From the NCBI GenBank assembly GCA_015664885.1, contig DQPL01000039.1:1-64000 (forward strand): 64,000 bases of DNA. Direction: 5' to 3'. The DNA comes from Gemmatimonadota bacterium (GTDB lineage Bacteria; Gemmatimonadota; Gemmatimonadetes; Longimicrobiales; Gaopeijiaceae). Positions 54,535-63,400 of the stretch are shown piece by piece. Below the pieces are notes generated by a model that saw only the letters and a program-made list of their open reading frames with translations, did not search any database and was not told where the DNA came from. The first letter of the stretch is position 1. Every line of letters starts with the position of its first letter. A program made the translations under genes and the position numbers.

Positions 54535-55044
54535 ATGCCGAGAGTCGAGTTCGATGCGCTGCCTGATCGTGGTCGCCTTTGGGTCTTCCCCGCGACTCAG
54601 GCGCTCACGTCCGCCCAATCTGATGCGTTCTTGCACGAGGTCGACTCCTTCCTGGATGCCTGGGCTGCACACGGAATTCCGCTCCGTTGCGGCAGGCAAC
54701 TGAGAGACGACCAGTTTCTGATCATCGGCGTGGATGTGGATGCTGAAGCCCCATCCGGCTGCTCGATCGACGCTCTCGTGAACAGCTTACGCGGCCTGGG
54801 CACGGAGCTGAGCGTATCGCTCATCGATCATGCTCCCGTGTGGTACCGAGCCGGAGACCAGATCCGGAGTGCGACCCGCGCTGAGTTCCGTGCGCTTGCC
54901 AAGGAGGGGACGGTAGGGCCGGAGACCCATGTGTTCGACACGAGCCTGACCACGATCGGAAGCTTCCGCGCCGGGGAGCTCGAGCGGCCAGCGGTTTCGA
55001 CATGGCACGGCCAGGCCTTTTTCGGGGATCAGGCCAGCAACTGA
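54535..55044 (+). CDS. Conserved protein of unknown function
   Basis: A 169-residue soluble protein. Seen: RGRLWVFPATQALTSAQSDAFL near the start, then ...ALVNSLRGLGTEL after GCSIDAL, and ending TWHGQAFFGDQ. Proteins with a similar layout (RVW..., SGCSID motif, DFDRMN-like segment, SWHKRFF end) are widespread in Bacteroidota and relatives, some mislabelled ABC transporter ATPase, though there is no Walker motif. Its two Cys (about residues 52 and 73) are conserved-looking. The ATG at 54535 lies 3 bases after the AI-2E gene, suggesting a common transcript. Confidence 0.7.
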   Translation: MPRVEFDALPDRGRLWVFPATQALTSAQSDAFLHEVDSFLDAWAAHGIPLRCGRQLRDDQFLIIGVDVDAEAPSGCSIDALVNSLRGLGTELSVSLIDHAPVWYRAGDQIRSATRAEFRALAKEGTVGPETHVFDTSLTTIGSFRAGELERPAVSTWHGQAFFGDQASN

Positions 55045-56105
55045 TCGGCCAGAAATCGAGCGGCCTCCTGTTCGCCCCAAAAACGGGGCGCCCATGGGGT
55101 GCCCTCGAGGAAGCCGACGTGTCCGCCCCGGCGGTGGCGCACCATGCTCAGCTGCGGGTTCTCCAGTAACGGCTGTATCGGGATGGAGTCGGTCGGTAGG
55201 AACGGATCGTCCTCGGCGTGCAGCAGCAGTGTGGGGATACGGATCGCCTCCAAGAAACCGGAGCTGCTGCAGACCCGATAGTAGTGCGCCGCGTCCTCAA
55301 AACCGTTGAGAGGAGCCGTCGCACGGTCATCGAATTCCCAGATCGTGCGGGCCGAGAAGACGGCCTCGAGCTCGAGCAAGGGCTCGAGCATCTTTTCCTT
55401 CGAACGCACCTTGGAGTGCAGAGAGCGCAGGAAGTGGGCCGCGTAGAAGCGGCCCATGCGTGATTGCTCGAGCAGCCTGGAACCCGCGGCGAGGTCGTAG
55501 GGCACCGATATCGCCGCCGCCACGTCCACCAGACCAGATCCGCCCAGCGGATCCTCGCCGAGCAGCTTCAAGAGCACGTTTCCCCCGAGGGAGAAACCTA
55601 GTGCGCCGATCCGGTGCGAAGGGTGCTGCGCTCGGATTCGCTCCAACACGAGGCGCGGGTCGCCTGTTTCTCCCGAATGGTAGAAGTGGGGCGTCCGGTT
55701 GGGCTCTCCACCGCAGCCACGGAAGTTCAAGACTACAGGCCTGACGCCACGGGCGATGAATTCCCGGCACACGCTGCGCACGTTCCCGCGCTCGGCAGAT
55801 CCCTCGAGGCCATGCAGCACCAACACGATCGGTGCCGAGGGGTCCACTTCCGGAGCCCAGTCGAGGTCCAGGAAGTCGCCGTCGGGTACTTCGATGCGTT
55901 CCCGCTCATAGGTCGGCCCCGAGGCCGAACGGAGGATGCGCGCAAGCAGGGTTTGCGCGTGGGGTCCAGAGGCCCAGGCGGCGGCTCGAAACGGTCTGGG
56001 TTCGAAGGTCACCCGGGAAGATGGCCGCTCCTCGAAGTCTAGGAAATGCCTGAAACGCAGGGCCGATCCAGGACGTAGGAGCCGTGTAACCGGGCTGGAC
56101 CACAT
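55029..56105 (-). CDS. Alpha/beta hydrolase, YheT/UPF0017 family
   Basis: A 358-residue hydrolase. Seen: HAQTLLARILR (YheT signature near the start), LVLHGLEGSAERGNVRSVC (oxyanion hole), LNFRGCGGEPNRTPHFYHSGETGD, the nucleophile elbow GFSLGGNVLLKLLGE (Ser), LHAEDDPFLPTDSIP (acid Asp) and RRGGHVGFLEG (His). The start at 56105 (MWSSPVTRLL) is preferred to an upstream ATG at 56216. It overlaps the end of the convergent preceding gene by 16 bases. Likely an esterase or lipase; substrate unknown. Confidence 0.88.
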   Translation of the reverse strand: MWSSPVTRLLRPGSALRFRHFLDFEERPSSRVTFEPRPFRAAAWASGPHAQTLLARILRSASGPTYERERIEVPDGDFLDLDWAPEVDPSAPIVLVLHGLEGSAERGNVRSVCREFIARGVRPVVLNFRGCGGEPNRTPHFYHSGETGDPRLVLERIRAQHPSHRIGALGFSLGGNVLLKLLGEDPLGGSGLVDVAAAISVPYDLAAGSRLLEQSRMGRFYAAHFLRSLHSKVRSKEKMLEPLLELEAVFSARTIWEFDDRATAPLNGFEDAAHYYRVCSSSGFLEAIRIPTLLLHAEDDPFLPTDSIPIQPLLENPQLSMVRHRRGGHVGFLEGTPWAPRFWGEQEAARFLADQLLA

Positions 56106-56125
56106 CGAGAAGAAGTGACGGGACG

Positions 56126-56464
56126 ATGAAGCTGATCGCTGTGCTGGTGCTGGCGCTTGCCAAAGGACTGCAGGAAACGCCGCCCGACGACCGTCTCTAC
56201 GGGCGCGTGTACACAACGGGAGGCAATGTATACGAGGGCTACCTCAGGTGGAGTCCCAACGAAGGCAGTTGGTCCGATCTGCTCAACGGCAACAAGGAGA
56301 TACCTCGTCGCCACCTGCTGGAGGCCGAGGACCTGGATGAGGAGCATTTCCGCGAGCGGTGGCGCTCCCGCGGCATACGTTTCCTCGGAATCCGCATCAC
56401 CTAGGACGAAGACGAAGATGCGGTTACCAGCGCGGCCTCGGGCATCCGTTTCGGCCACGTACGT
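56126..56464 (+). pseudogene. Exported protein remnant, interrupted by TAG
   Basis: The ATG at 56126 opens a 92-codon frame (signal-like start, then DDRLYGRVYTTGGNVYEGYL and a helical part ending GIRFLGIRIT). TAG follows at 56402-56404, and the same frame continues DEDEDAVTSAASGIRFGHV, which looks like the natural continuation, since related Gemmatimonadota proteins appear to have Trp at the stop. After GHV the similarity switches to an outer-membrane protein tail. It is a 5' end with a nonsense mutation, cut by a deletion. Homology is recalled, not searched. Confidence 0.55.
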
Positions 56465-56833
56465 ATGCGGGCCGACATGCGGCTCGGACTAGAGGCTGGC
56501 GCCGGAAAAGGGTGGGGTGGGCTCACGACACAGCGCATGTGGCACTTGGGTGGACCCTCATCGCTACGTGGGTACGACCTGCGTCGCCTGACTGGCACCA
56601 GCTTCGTCAGGGCGAGGGGCGAGCTGGCACGCACCTATTCATTTGGCTCGCTATCGCTCTTCTCCGACGTTGCTTGGGCGGGGGAGTCCGAGAGCTATCA
56701 CTTCGAGGACGCGCTGTACTCCGTGGGCGTGGGTCTCTCCTTGGCGGACGGGCTGGTCCGGATGGACTCGGCGTGGGGGCTCCGGCAGCCGCGCGCCTAC
56801 CGCTTCGACCTGTACCTGGACGCCATTCTCTAG
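56465..56833 (+). pseudogene. BamA/Omp85-type outer-membrane protein remnant (C-terminus)
   Basis: In the same frame as the previous remnant, 122 codons read like the last strands of an Omp85/surface-antigen barrel: WHLGGPSSLRGYDLRRLTGT (the conserved RGY element), an alternating strand pattern (FVRARGELARTYSFGSLSLF, GVGLSLADGLV) and the ending RFDLYLDAIL with stop at 56833. The POTRA domains and most of the barrel are absent, and the full protein would be several hundred residues. The join lies just upstream of the ATG at 56465. Confidence 0.65.
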
Positions 56834-56844
56834 AGATTGCGTTC

Positions 56845-57057
56845 CATGAAACCTGCGAGATCGGTCTCGCGAGTGCAGGCAAGGACACCGAGGGCTCTCA
56901 GTTCTTCCTCGCGCATACGCGGCTCCCGCACCTCGACGGTGGTTATACCGTGTTTGGGTGGGTAGTGGAGGGGCTGGGCGTGATGGATAGCATCATGCGA
57001 GGAGACCAGATCGTTACCGCTTCCGTGATCACGAGCGGGTGGGCGCAGAGGAAGTGA
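56845..57057 (+). pseudogene. Cyclophilin-type peptidyl-prolyl isomerase remnant (C-terminus)
   Basis: The frame reads CEIGLASAGKDTEGSQFFLAH, LPHLDGGYTVFGWVVEGLGVMD and GDQIVTASVITSGW, the C-terminal ~65 residues of a cyclophilin: SQFF and HLDG.YTVFG are diagnostic. The N-terminal half, with the catalytic Arg segment, is gone, and the join to the barrel remnant is within ~12 bases of that gene's stop (56833). No start codon or ribosome site is associated. Confidence 0.75.
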
Positions 57058-57125
57058 ATCTCGCGTCGATTTCTTATTGCACCATTTGGCACTAAACACT
57101 GTGATCGTATTAAGACTGGCGGTTA

Positions 57126-57160
57126 TTGACCGGTAGTCGGGGATTGTTTACGGTGTTTAC
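57126..57160 (+). promoter_or_regulatory. Promoter/operator region of the TetR gene
   Basis: TTGACC (57126-57131), 17 bases, then TACGGT (57149-57154) form a weak sigma-70-like pair only 7 bases before the ATG. GTTTAC occurs twice (57146-57151 and 57155-57160) as a direct repeat touching the start codon. This AT-richer stretch is a candidate autoregulatory site. Evidence is slight. Confidence 0.3.
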
Positions 57161-57799
57161 ATGTCATATCAACGAAAGAAGATCCTGGCCGCGGCCGTCG
57201 AGCTCTATTTACAGGACGGCCTCGACGGCTTCTCAATGCGGAAGCTAGCGAAGCAAATCGGGGTCACCGCGCCGGCCTTGTACCGGCACTACGACGGCAA
57301 GGAGCACCTACTAGCCGATGTGATGCGCGAGGCACACCGCGCCTTCATCTCGTACGTCTATCAGGCGATCGAGGCACCTACGCCGCTCGAACGCTTTGTT
57401 CGCGCGGGCCAGGGCTTTCTCGACTTCGCGCTCGAGCATCCTCGGTGGCACGTGATCCTGTACTTCGGTCCGGAGGATCTCGGCATGGTCGAGCTGCCCG
57501 CCGACATCGAGGCGATGAGTGGCGCGCGCCATCAGTTCTGGATCGACCGCGTGCGCGAGTGCATGGACGCCGGAATCCTGAAGGAGGGGGACCCGACGCA
57601 GACGGGTCTGACGATGTGGGCACACGCGCATGGACTCCTGCAGCTGTACCGGCAGGGGCATCTACGGATTGCCGAGACAGAGTTCCGCGCGCTCTTTGAG
57701 GAATCGGCCGGGCGCCTCTGGAGCGGGGTCGCTACCGAGGCTTTCGCCGCGCAATTCGCCGACCGCCAATCAGACGCTTCGGCCTCCGTCGAAGCCTGA
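57161..57799 (+). CDS. TetR-family transcriptional regulator
   Basis: A 212-residue repressor. Its N-terminal HTH is standard: KKILAAAVELYLQDGLDGFSMRKLAKQIGVTAPALYRHYDGKEHLL in two parts (helix 1 and the recognition helix TAPALYRHY). The C-terminal ligand domain is helical and unassigned. It precedes a TolC-adaptor-RND set by 16 bases, the usual layout for an efflux operon controlled by its own repressor. The inducer is unknown. Confidence 0.9.
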   Translation: MSYQRKKILAAAVELYLQDGLDGFSMRKLAKQIGVTAPALYRHYDGKEHLLADVMREAHRAFISYVYQAIEAPTPLERFVRAGQGFLDFALEHPRWHVILYFGPEDLGMVELPADIEAMSGARHQFWIDRVRECMDAGILKEGDPTQTGLTMWAHAHGLLQLYRQGHLRIAETEFRALFEESAGRLWSGVATEAFAAQFADRQSDASASVEA

Positions 57800-57815
57800 G
57801 AAGGGAAGGGAAGGA

Positions 57816-59294
57816 ATGATTCAAATTCATATTCGCCGGTTCAGCACTGCGGTACCGGTAGCGTTCATACTGCTTTTCGTCGTAAGGGCCTTGGGGCTGA
57901 CCGAGCTCGAGGCGCAAGAGTTGGTGAGTGCGATGGGGCTCGAGCAGGTCGTGCGCACGGCGCTCGGCAGCAACCGCGACGTGATTGCTGCGCGGCTGGG
58001 ACTGCGCGAGGCCAACGAACGCGTCTCTGAGGCGCGCAGCAGCGTGTACCCCACCGTGGACTTCAACGTCGGGTACACGCGCAACGTATCGCCCACGGTG
58101 AACTTCTTGCCGGCTTCGATATTCGATCCCACGGCCGGTCCTGACGACTACATCGGCGTGCAGTTCGGCGCGGACAACCAGTGGACGTCGTCGGTGAACG
58201 TGGAGCAAGCGCTCTTCAAACCGAGCGTGTTGGTGGGGCTCGGCGCCGCTGGCCGTTTCAAGAGCCTGCAAGAAGAGTCCGTGCGAGGCCAGACCCAGGT
58301 CGTGGTGACGAGAGTCCGTTTGGCGTACTACCAACTGCTGCTCTCGCAGGAGCAGGAGCGGCTGACCGAGAATTCGCTGCACCGCGTGCGCAAGTCACTC
58401 GAGGAGACGCAGGCGCTGCACCGAGCTGGCTTGGCGTCGGAGTACGATGTGCTCCGTCTCCAGGTCGAGCTCGCCAACCTGGAGCCCAACGTACAGCGCG
58501 CGCGGAACGCTTCCATGCAGGCGCGGCGTCAGATCGCGGTAGAGCTCGACATCTCGGACCAGGAGTCTCTGGAGGTCACCGGCTCCCTCGCTGAGATGGA
58601 TCTCGAGGACCTGACAGCCAATACACCGGCCAACCGAGAGATTCTGGCGTTCACGGGATTCCAGGGTGATCTCGGAGACGCGGTGCAGGTCGCGAGTGAG
58701 TTGCGCTCCGACGTTCGTCAACTCGCGCTCAACGAAGACCTGCGCCGGAGCGAGATGCGACTCGAGCAGGTGAGCTACCTGCCCGAAGTGACTCTATTTG
58801 GGAACTACATCATCAACGCGCAGGACAACGGCAGCCCGAACTTTTTCGCCCGAGGGGACGGACAACGCGCGTACACACGGCTGGTCGGTGTGCGCGTGAG
58901 CCTGCCGATCTTCCAGGGCTTCCGACGCGATGCACGCATTGACCAGAAGCGCGCGCTCGTGCGCCAGGCCGAAGCTCAGACGGAGAAGGGGATCGACCAG
59001 GCGGTAGCGCAGGCCAAAGGCCTCGTTGAGGCGACCGACGAGGCGCACCAGCGCGCTCGGGGTCAGCGCCTGGCGGTCCGTCAGGCAGAGCGCGGATTCG
59101 AGATCGCCAGCGCTCAGTATCGAGAGGGGCTCAGCAGCCAACTGGAGCTTACCGACTCCGAGGTCGCCCTTCGGCAGAGTGAGTTCAACTACGCACAGGC
59201 TGTTTACGACTACTTGGTGGCCCGGGCTCAGCTCGACGAGGCGACGGGGCGTGTCCCTCTCGTGGACGTCGATGCCCAGGGCGACCGATTCTAA
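57816..59294 (+). CDS. TolC-family outer-membrane efflux channel
   Basis: A 492-residue OEP-family channel. Seen: an N-terminal hydrophobic segment (AVPVAFILLFVVRALGL), GLEQVVRTALGSNRDVIAARLGLREA, a first hairpin to ~residue 250, and a second repeat (VALRQSEFNYAQAVYDYLVARAQ near the C-terminus). The ATG at 57816 follows a purine-rich AAGGGAAGG ribosome site; the in-frame extension upstream overlaps the regulator and is not used. Second gene of the TetR operon. Confidence 0.92.
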   Translation: MIQIHIRRFSTAVPVAFILLFVVRALGLTELEAQELVSAMGLEQVVRTALGSNRDVIAARLGLREANERVSEARSSVYPTVDFNVGYTRNVSPTVNFLPASIFDPTAGPDDYIGVQFGADNQWTSSVNVEQALFKPSVLVGLGAAGRFKSLQEESVRGQTQVVVTRVRLAYYQLLLSQEQERLTENSLHRVRKSLEETQALHRAGLASEYDVLRLQVELANLEPNVQRARNASMQARRQIAVELDISDQESLEVTGSLAEMDLEDLTANTPANREILAFTGFQGDLGDAVQVASELRSDVRQLALNEDLRRSEMRLEQVSYLPEVTLFGNYIINAQDNGSPNFFARGDGQRAYTRLVGVRVSLPIFQGFRRDARIDQKRALVRQAEAQTEKGIDQAVAQAKGLVEATDEAHQRARGQRLAVRQAERGFEIASAQYREGLSSQLELTDSEVALRQSEFNYAQAVYDYLVARAQLDEATGRVPLVDVDAQGDRF

Positions 59295-59321
59295 GTGGGA
59301 TGGATGACGATGAGGACGGTC

Positions 59322-60413
59322 ATGAAGAATAGAGAGACGAAGCGGGCGTTGATCCGGCTGCCAGCGGTACTCGTTGGCGTGGCCATGGCGGGATGTGGCG
59401 CGGCTCAGGCTGACGCCGTGGACGACGCACTCGGGACCGAGGCGACCGTGCGTGTGATCAACGTCGAGACCTCCACCGTCACTCCTCAGGACTTCGTAGA
59501 GGATATCCGGCTCACCTCCACGGTAATGGCGAACCAAGACGTACTGGTCGCGGCGGAGGAGAGCGGGGTCATTCGAGAGATACTGCTGGACAAGGGCCGC
59601 CGAGCAATCGCCGGTGACCCAATCGCCAAGATCGACGACAGGGTGCTCTCGGCCGACGTGGCTCAGGCGCGTGCACGGTCTGAGTTCGCCTCCCAAACGT
59701 GGCAGCGTCGCAAACGCCTCTGGGAGGAGGATCAGGTTGGTTCGGAGATCGCATACCTCGAGGCGAAGTTCGCCCAAGAACAGGCTGCGGCGACCCTCGC
59801 TGGCCTCGAGACGCGGCTCGCGCGTACGGTAATCCGCGCCCCGTTCTCGGGCATCTTCGAAGAGCGCCACATCGAGGTCGGATCGATGGTGAGCCCCGGT
59901 CAATCCGTGGGCCGCCTCGTCGATCTCGACCCAGTCAAGGTGGTCGCGGGGGTTCCTGAGCGATATGCCGCCGACGTCGCAGTCGGCGCACAAGCTACGC
60001 TCACGTTCGACGTGCTGGGGGACGAGGTCTTCACGGCACCACTCCGGTACGTAGGTGCGACGGTGGATCCGCAGAACCGAACCTTCCTGGTCGAGCTCGA
60101 GCTCCCAAATCCCGACGGGCTGATCAAACCACAGATGATCGCAAACATGTCCTTGACACGGCGCGAAGTGCCCGACGCGATCGTCGTGCCACAGAACGCG
60201 CTCGTGCGCGTCGAGCATGGGTATGTCGTGTTCGTGGTCTTCGAGCAGAACGAGCACACCGTGGCGCGAGCACGTGCGGTCGAGCTCGGTCCCACACGTC
60301 GCAACTTGGTCGTGATCGAAGCGGGGGTAGAGGCCGGTGACCAACTCATCGTGGTTGGCCAGAGGAGCGTGTCTGACGGCGACCGCGTCAGCGTAGTCGG
60401 CCGGAGGGACTGA
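59322..60413 (+). CDS. RND efflux periplasmic adaptor lipoprotein
   Basis: A 363-residue membrane-fusion protein with lipobox VAMAGCG (Cys about residue 25). Seen: VLVAAEESGVIREILLDKGRRAIAGDPI (first lipoyl half), a helical hairpin with RRKRLWEEDQVGSEI, TVIRAPFSGIFEERHIEVGS (second half), then barrel and membrane-proximal domains. The start at 59322 has GAGG 7 bases upstream; ATG 59304 and GTG 59295 are alternatives. It links the TolC channel and the RND pump of this operon. Confidence 0.9.
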   Translation: MKNRETKRALIRLPAVLVGVAMAGCGAAQADAVDDALGTEATVRVINVETSTVTPQDFVEDIRLTSTVMANQDVLVAAEESGVIREILLDKGRRAIAGDPIAKIDDRVLSADVAQARARSEFASQTWQRRKRLWEEDQVGSEIAYLEAKFAQEQAAATLAGLETRLARTVIRAPFSGIFEERHIEVGSMVSPGQSVGRLVDLDPVKVVAGVPERYAADVAVGAQATLTFDVLGDEVFTAPLRYVGATVDPQNRTFLVELELPNPDGLIKPQMIANMSLTRREVPDAIVVPQNALVRVEHGYVVFVVFEQNEHTVARARAVELGPTRRNLVVIEAGVEAGDQLIVVGQRSVSDGDRVSVVGRRD

Positions 60414-60415
60414 GC

Positions 60416-63400
60416 GTGATCATGAATAAGGACGGACGTGAGCAGGGGAGAAGCGGCGGCGAGCCGCCGCAGGACTTCCGCATGCTTGAGCGCTTCAAGG
60501 AGTTCCGAGCGACGAGCTTCGCGGTCGAGCACAGAACCGCGGTCATGGTCCTTTTGTTCATCATCGTGCTCACGGGTGCGCTCTCCTACCGGGCGACTCC
60601 GAAGGAGTCCTTCCCCGAGATCGCGATCCCTATGGTTGCGATCAACACGATCTACCCCGGTGTGTCTCCGTCGGACGTCGAGAGCCAGGTCACGCGCGTC
60701 ATCGAAGAGGAACTGTCGACGATCAGCGACATCGAGGAGCTGATTTCGACGTCGATCGAGGGGTACTCGAGCATAACGGCTCAGTTCGGAACGACGGTCA
60801 ACCTGGATGAAGCCCTGCAACAGGTGCGTGAGAAGGTCGACCTCGCCAAGCCCGATCTGCCGGACGACGCGGAGGATCCGACGATCGTCGAGATGAACTT
60901 CTCCGAAATCCCGATCATGCAGGTGAACTTGTCCGGAGACTTCGGACTGGTTCGGCTCAAGGAGTTGGCGGAGGACCTTCAGGACGAGATCGAGGCGATC
61001 CCGGCGGTGCTACGAGCGGACTTGCACGGAGGACTCGAGCGTGAAGTAAGGGTCGATGTCGACCTTTCGCGCCTACAGTTCTATGGGGTCGAGCTCAGCG
61101 ATGTAATCGAAGCGATCCAGAACGAGAACGTGAACATCCCTGGTGGCTCCATCAACGTCGGAGACACGAAGTATTTGGTACGCGTGGACGGTGAGTTCGA
61201 CGACCCGACGCTCATCGCAGACCTCGTCATCAAGATCGAGGGCGGGCGGCCGATCTACGTTCGCGATGTCGCTACGGTCGACTTCGGATTCGCGGAGCGC
61301 GAGACGTTTGCGCGCATGGAAGGGAGCGCGGTAGTCACGCTCGATGTGGTGAAGCGCTCCGGCCAGAACATCATCGAGACCGCGGCGGCGGTGAAAGCCG
61401 AAGTGGACGCGATGCTACCACTGATGCCGCCATCCGGGTCGATCGTGATCACGTCCGACATGTCCGAACAGATCGACGAGATGGTTTCGAGCCTCGAAAA
61501 CAACATCGTCAGCGGCCTGATTCTGATCGTGGTCATCCTACTGTTCTTCCTGGGCGCTGGCACGTCGATGTTCGTGGCTGTTTCGATCCCCGCGTCCATG
61601 TTCCTGTCCTTCGTGCTTCTGAAGCTCATGGGCATGACCATGAACATGATCGTGCTGTTCAGCTTGATTCTTGCGTTGGGCATGCTCGTCGATAACGCGA
61701 TCGTGGTAGTCGAGAACATCTACCGGTATCTGGAAGAGGGCTGGGACCGGACGATCGCCGCCAAGAAGGCCACCGGTGAGGTCGCGGTGCCGATCATCGC
61801 GGCGACCGCGACTACGCTGGCGGCGTTCGCTCCGCTGCTGTTCTGGCCTGGAGAGATCGGTGAGTTCATGAGCTACATGCCGCGCACGCTCATCGTAACG
61901 CTATCTAGCTCGCTGTTCGTCGCCATCGTCATCATCCCCACGTTGTGCGCGATGTTCATGACCTTGGACTCGACCCCGAGGAAGCCGTTGCGGCCCGCGA
62001 TGCGCTGGGCGCTGATCGGCGGGGCCGTGCTCGCGTTCCTGGCCGTCGCCGGGGTCAACCAGCTCACTGCCGTCCTACTCACCGTGACGTTCGTAGGCCT
62101 TTGGGCGCTGCACCGCTTTCTCTTGGAAGGCCTGTCCCGGCGCTTCCAAACTGGATTGCTGCCGCGCATCATGGACCTCTATGAGCGCCAACTGCGTTTC
62201 GCGCTAGGCAACCGGCTCCTGCTCGTGGGCGGTACCGTCGTCGCGTTCATCACAACCGCCGTGGTGTTCGCCATGTTCGGTACCGGCACGGAGTTCTTCC
62301 CGGAGAGCATGCCTCCTCCGCGGCTCTTGGTCGATATCGAGACGCCTGTCGGCACCCGCGCCGCCGTCACTGACTCGATCGTGCTTCGCGTAGAGGAGGA
62401 GCTCAAGAGCCTTGGAGGACGGGAGGACTGGGAATCCGTCGTCGCCGTCACGGGCAGCGCCGGCGGCAGTGGGAATCCGATGGCGGCTGGGATGAGTGGA
62501 CCGGAGGGCGGCCGCGTGACCGTCTCGCTTGTCGACTTCCAAGACCGCGGTCGGGACGCCTTCGACATGCTCGCCGAGATGCAGCGCACAATCGGACGTG
62601 GCATTGCCGGAGCCACGATCACGGTCGACAAGGTCACGGAGGGTCCTGTCCAGGGCGCGCCGGTAAGCATTGAGTTGGTGGGAGAGGATCCTGTGCGGTT
62701 GAAGGCGCTGTCCACGGAGATGCTCGACGTTCTCGAGGCTGCACCGGTGTATCGAAAGCTCGTCGGTCTCGAGAGCGATTTGGATGCGGCACGGCCCGAG
62801 CTCTCGGTTCAGGTCGATCGCGAGAAGGCTGCGCTGTACGACTTGAACACGTCCGAGGTGGGTCGCGCGATTCGCGGGGCGATCAACGGGATCGAGGCAG
62901 CCAAGTACCGCGACGGGAACGACGAGTACGACATCATCGTTCGACTCGCCGAGCCCTATCGGCAGGAGTTGGAAGGTTTGCGCGAGCTGACCGTGATGGC
63001 CGAAGGGGGCATCCAGGTGCCCCTGCTGTCGATCGCGACATGGAGCGTCGAGGAGGGTGCCGGGACCATCCACAGGAAAGACCAGACCCGCATGGCGACC
63101 ATCACATCGGACGTCGCGGCAGGCTACACGAACAACGCGGTGCTCGCGGAAGTCCAGGAGTCCTTGCAGAAGTTCGAGGGCCGTCTGCCCTCTGGCTATA
63201 CACTGCGCTACACAGGGCAGTCGCAGGATCAGGACGAGGCGCAAGCTTTCTTGGGCGGTGCGTTCCTCACGGCGCTGATGTTGATCGGCTTCATTTTGAT
63301 AAGCCAGTTCAATTCGGTCGTGAAGCCCATCATAATCCTGACCTCCGTGATCATGTCGACCATGGGGGTGCTGTTAGGGCTCATGATCTTCCGCATGCCT

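Noticed and set aside
13146-56404. TAG read as a sense codon (recoding)
   Set aside because: The secretin and exported-protein remnants both have in-frame TAG at places with continuing similarity. But TAG is the ordinary stop of intact genes here (RND permease 2, scpB, lexA, upp), so nonsense mutations explain the two cases.
57060-57125. A second promoter (TTGCAC, 17 bases, TGTGAT) upstream of the TetR gene
   Set aside because: The match is poor in the -10 box and a nearer candidate exists; not enough to list as a feature.
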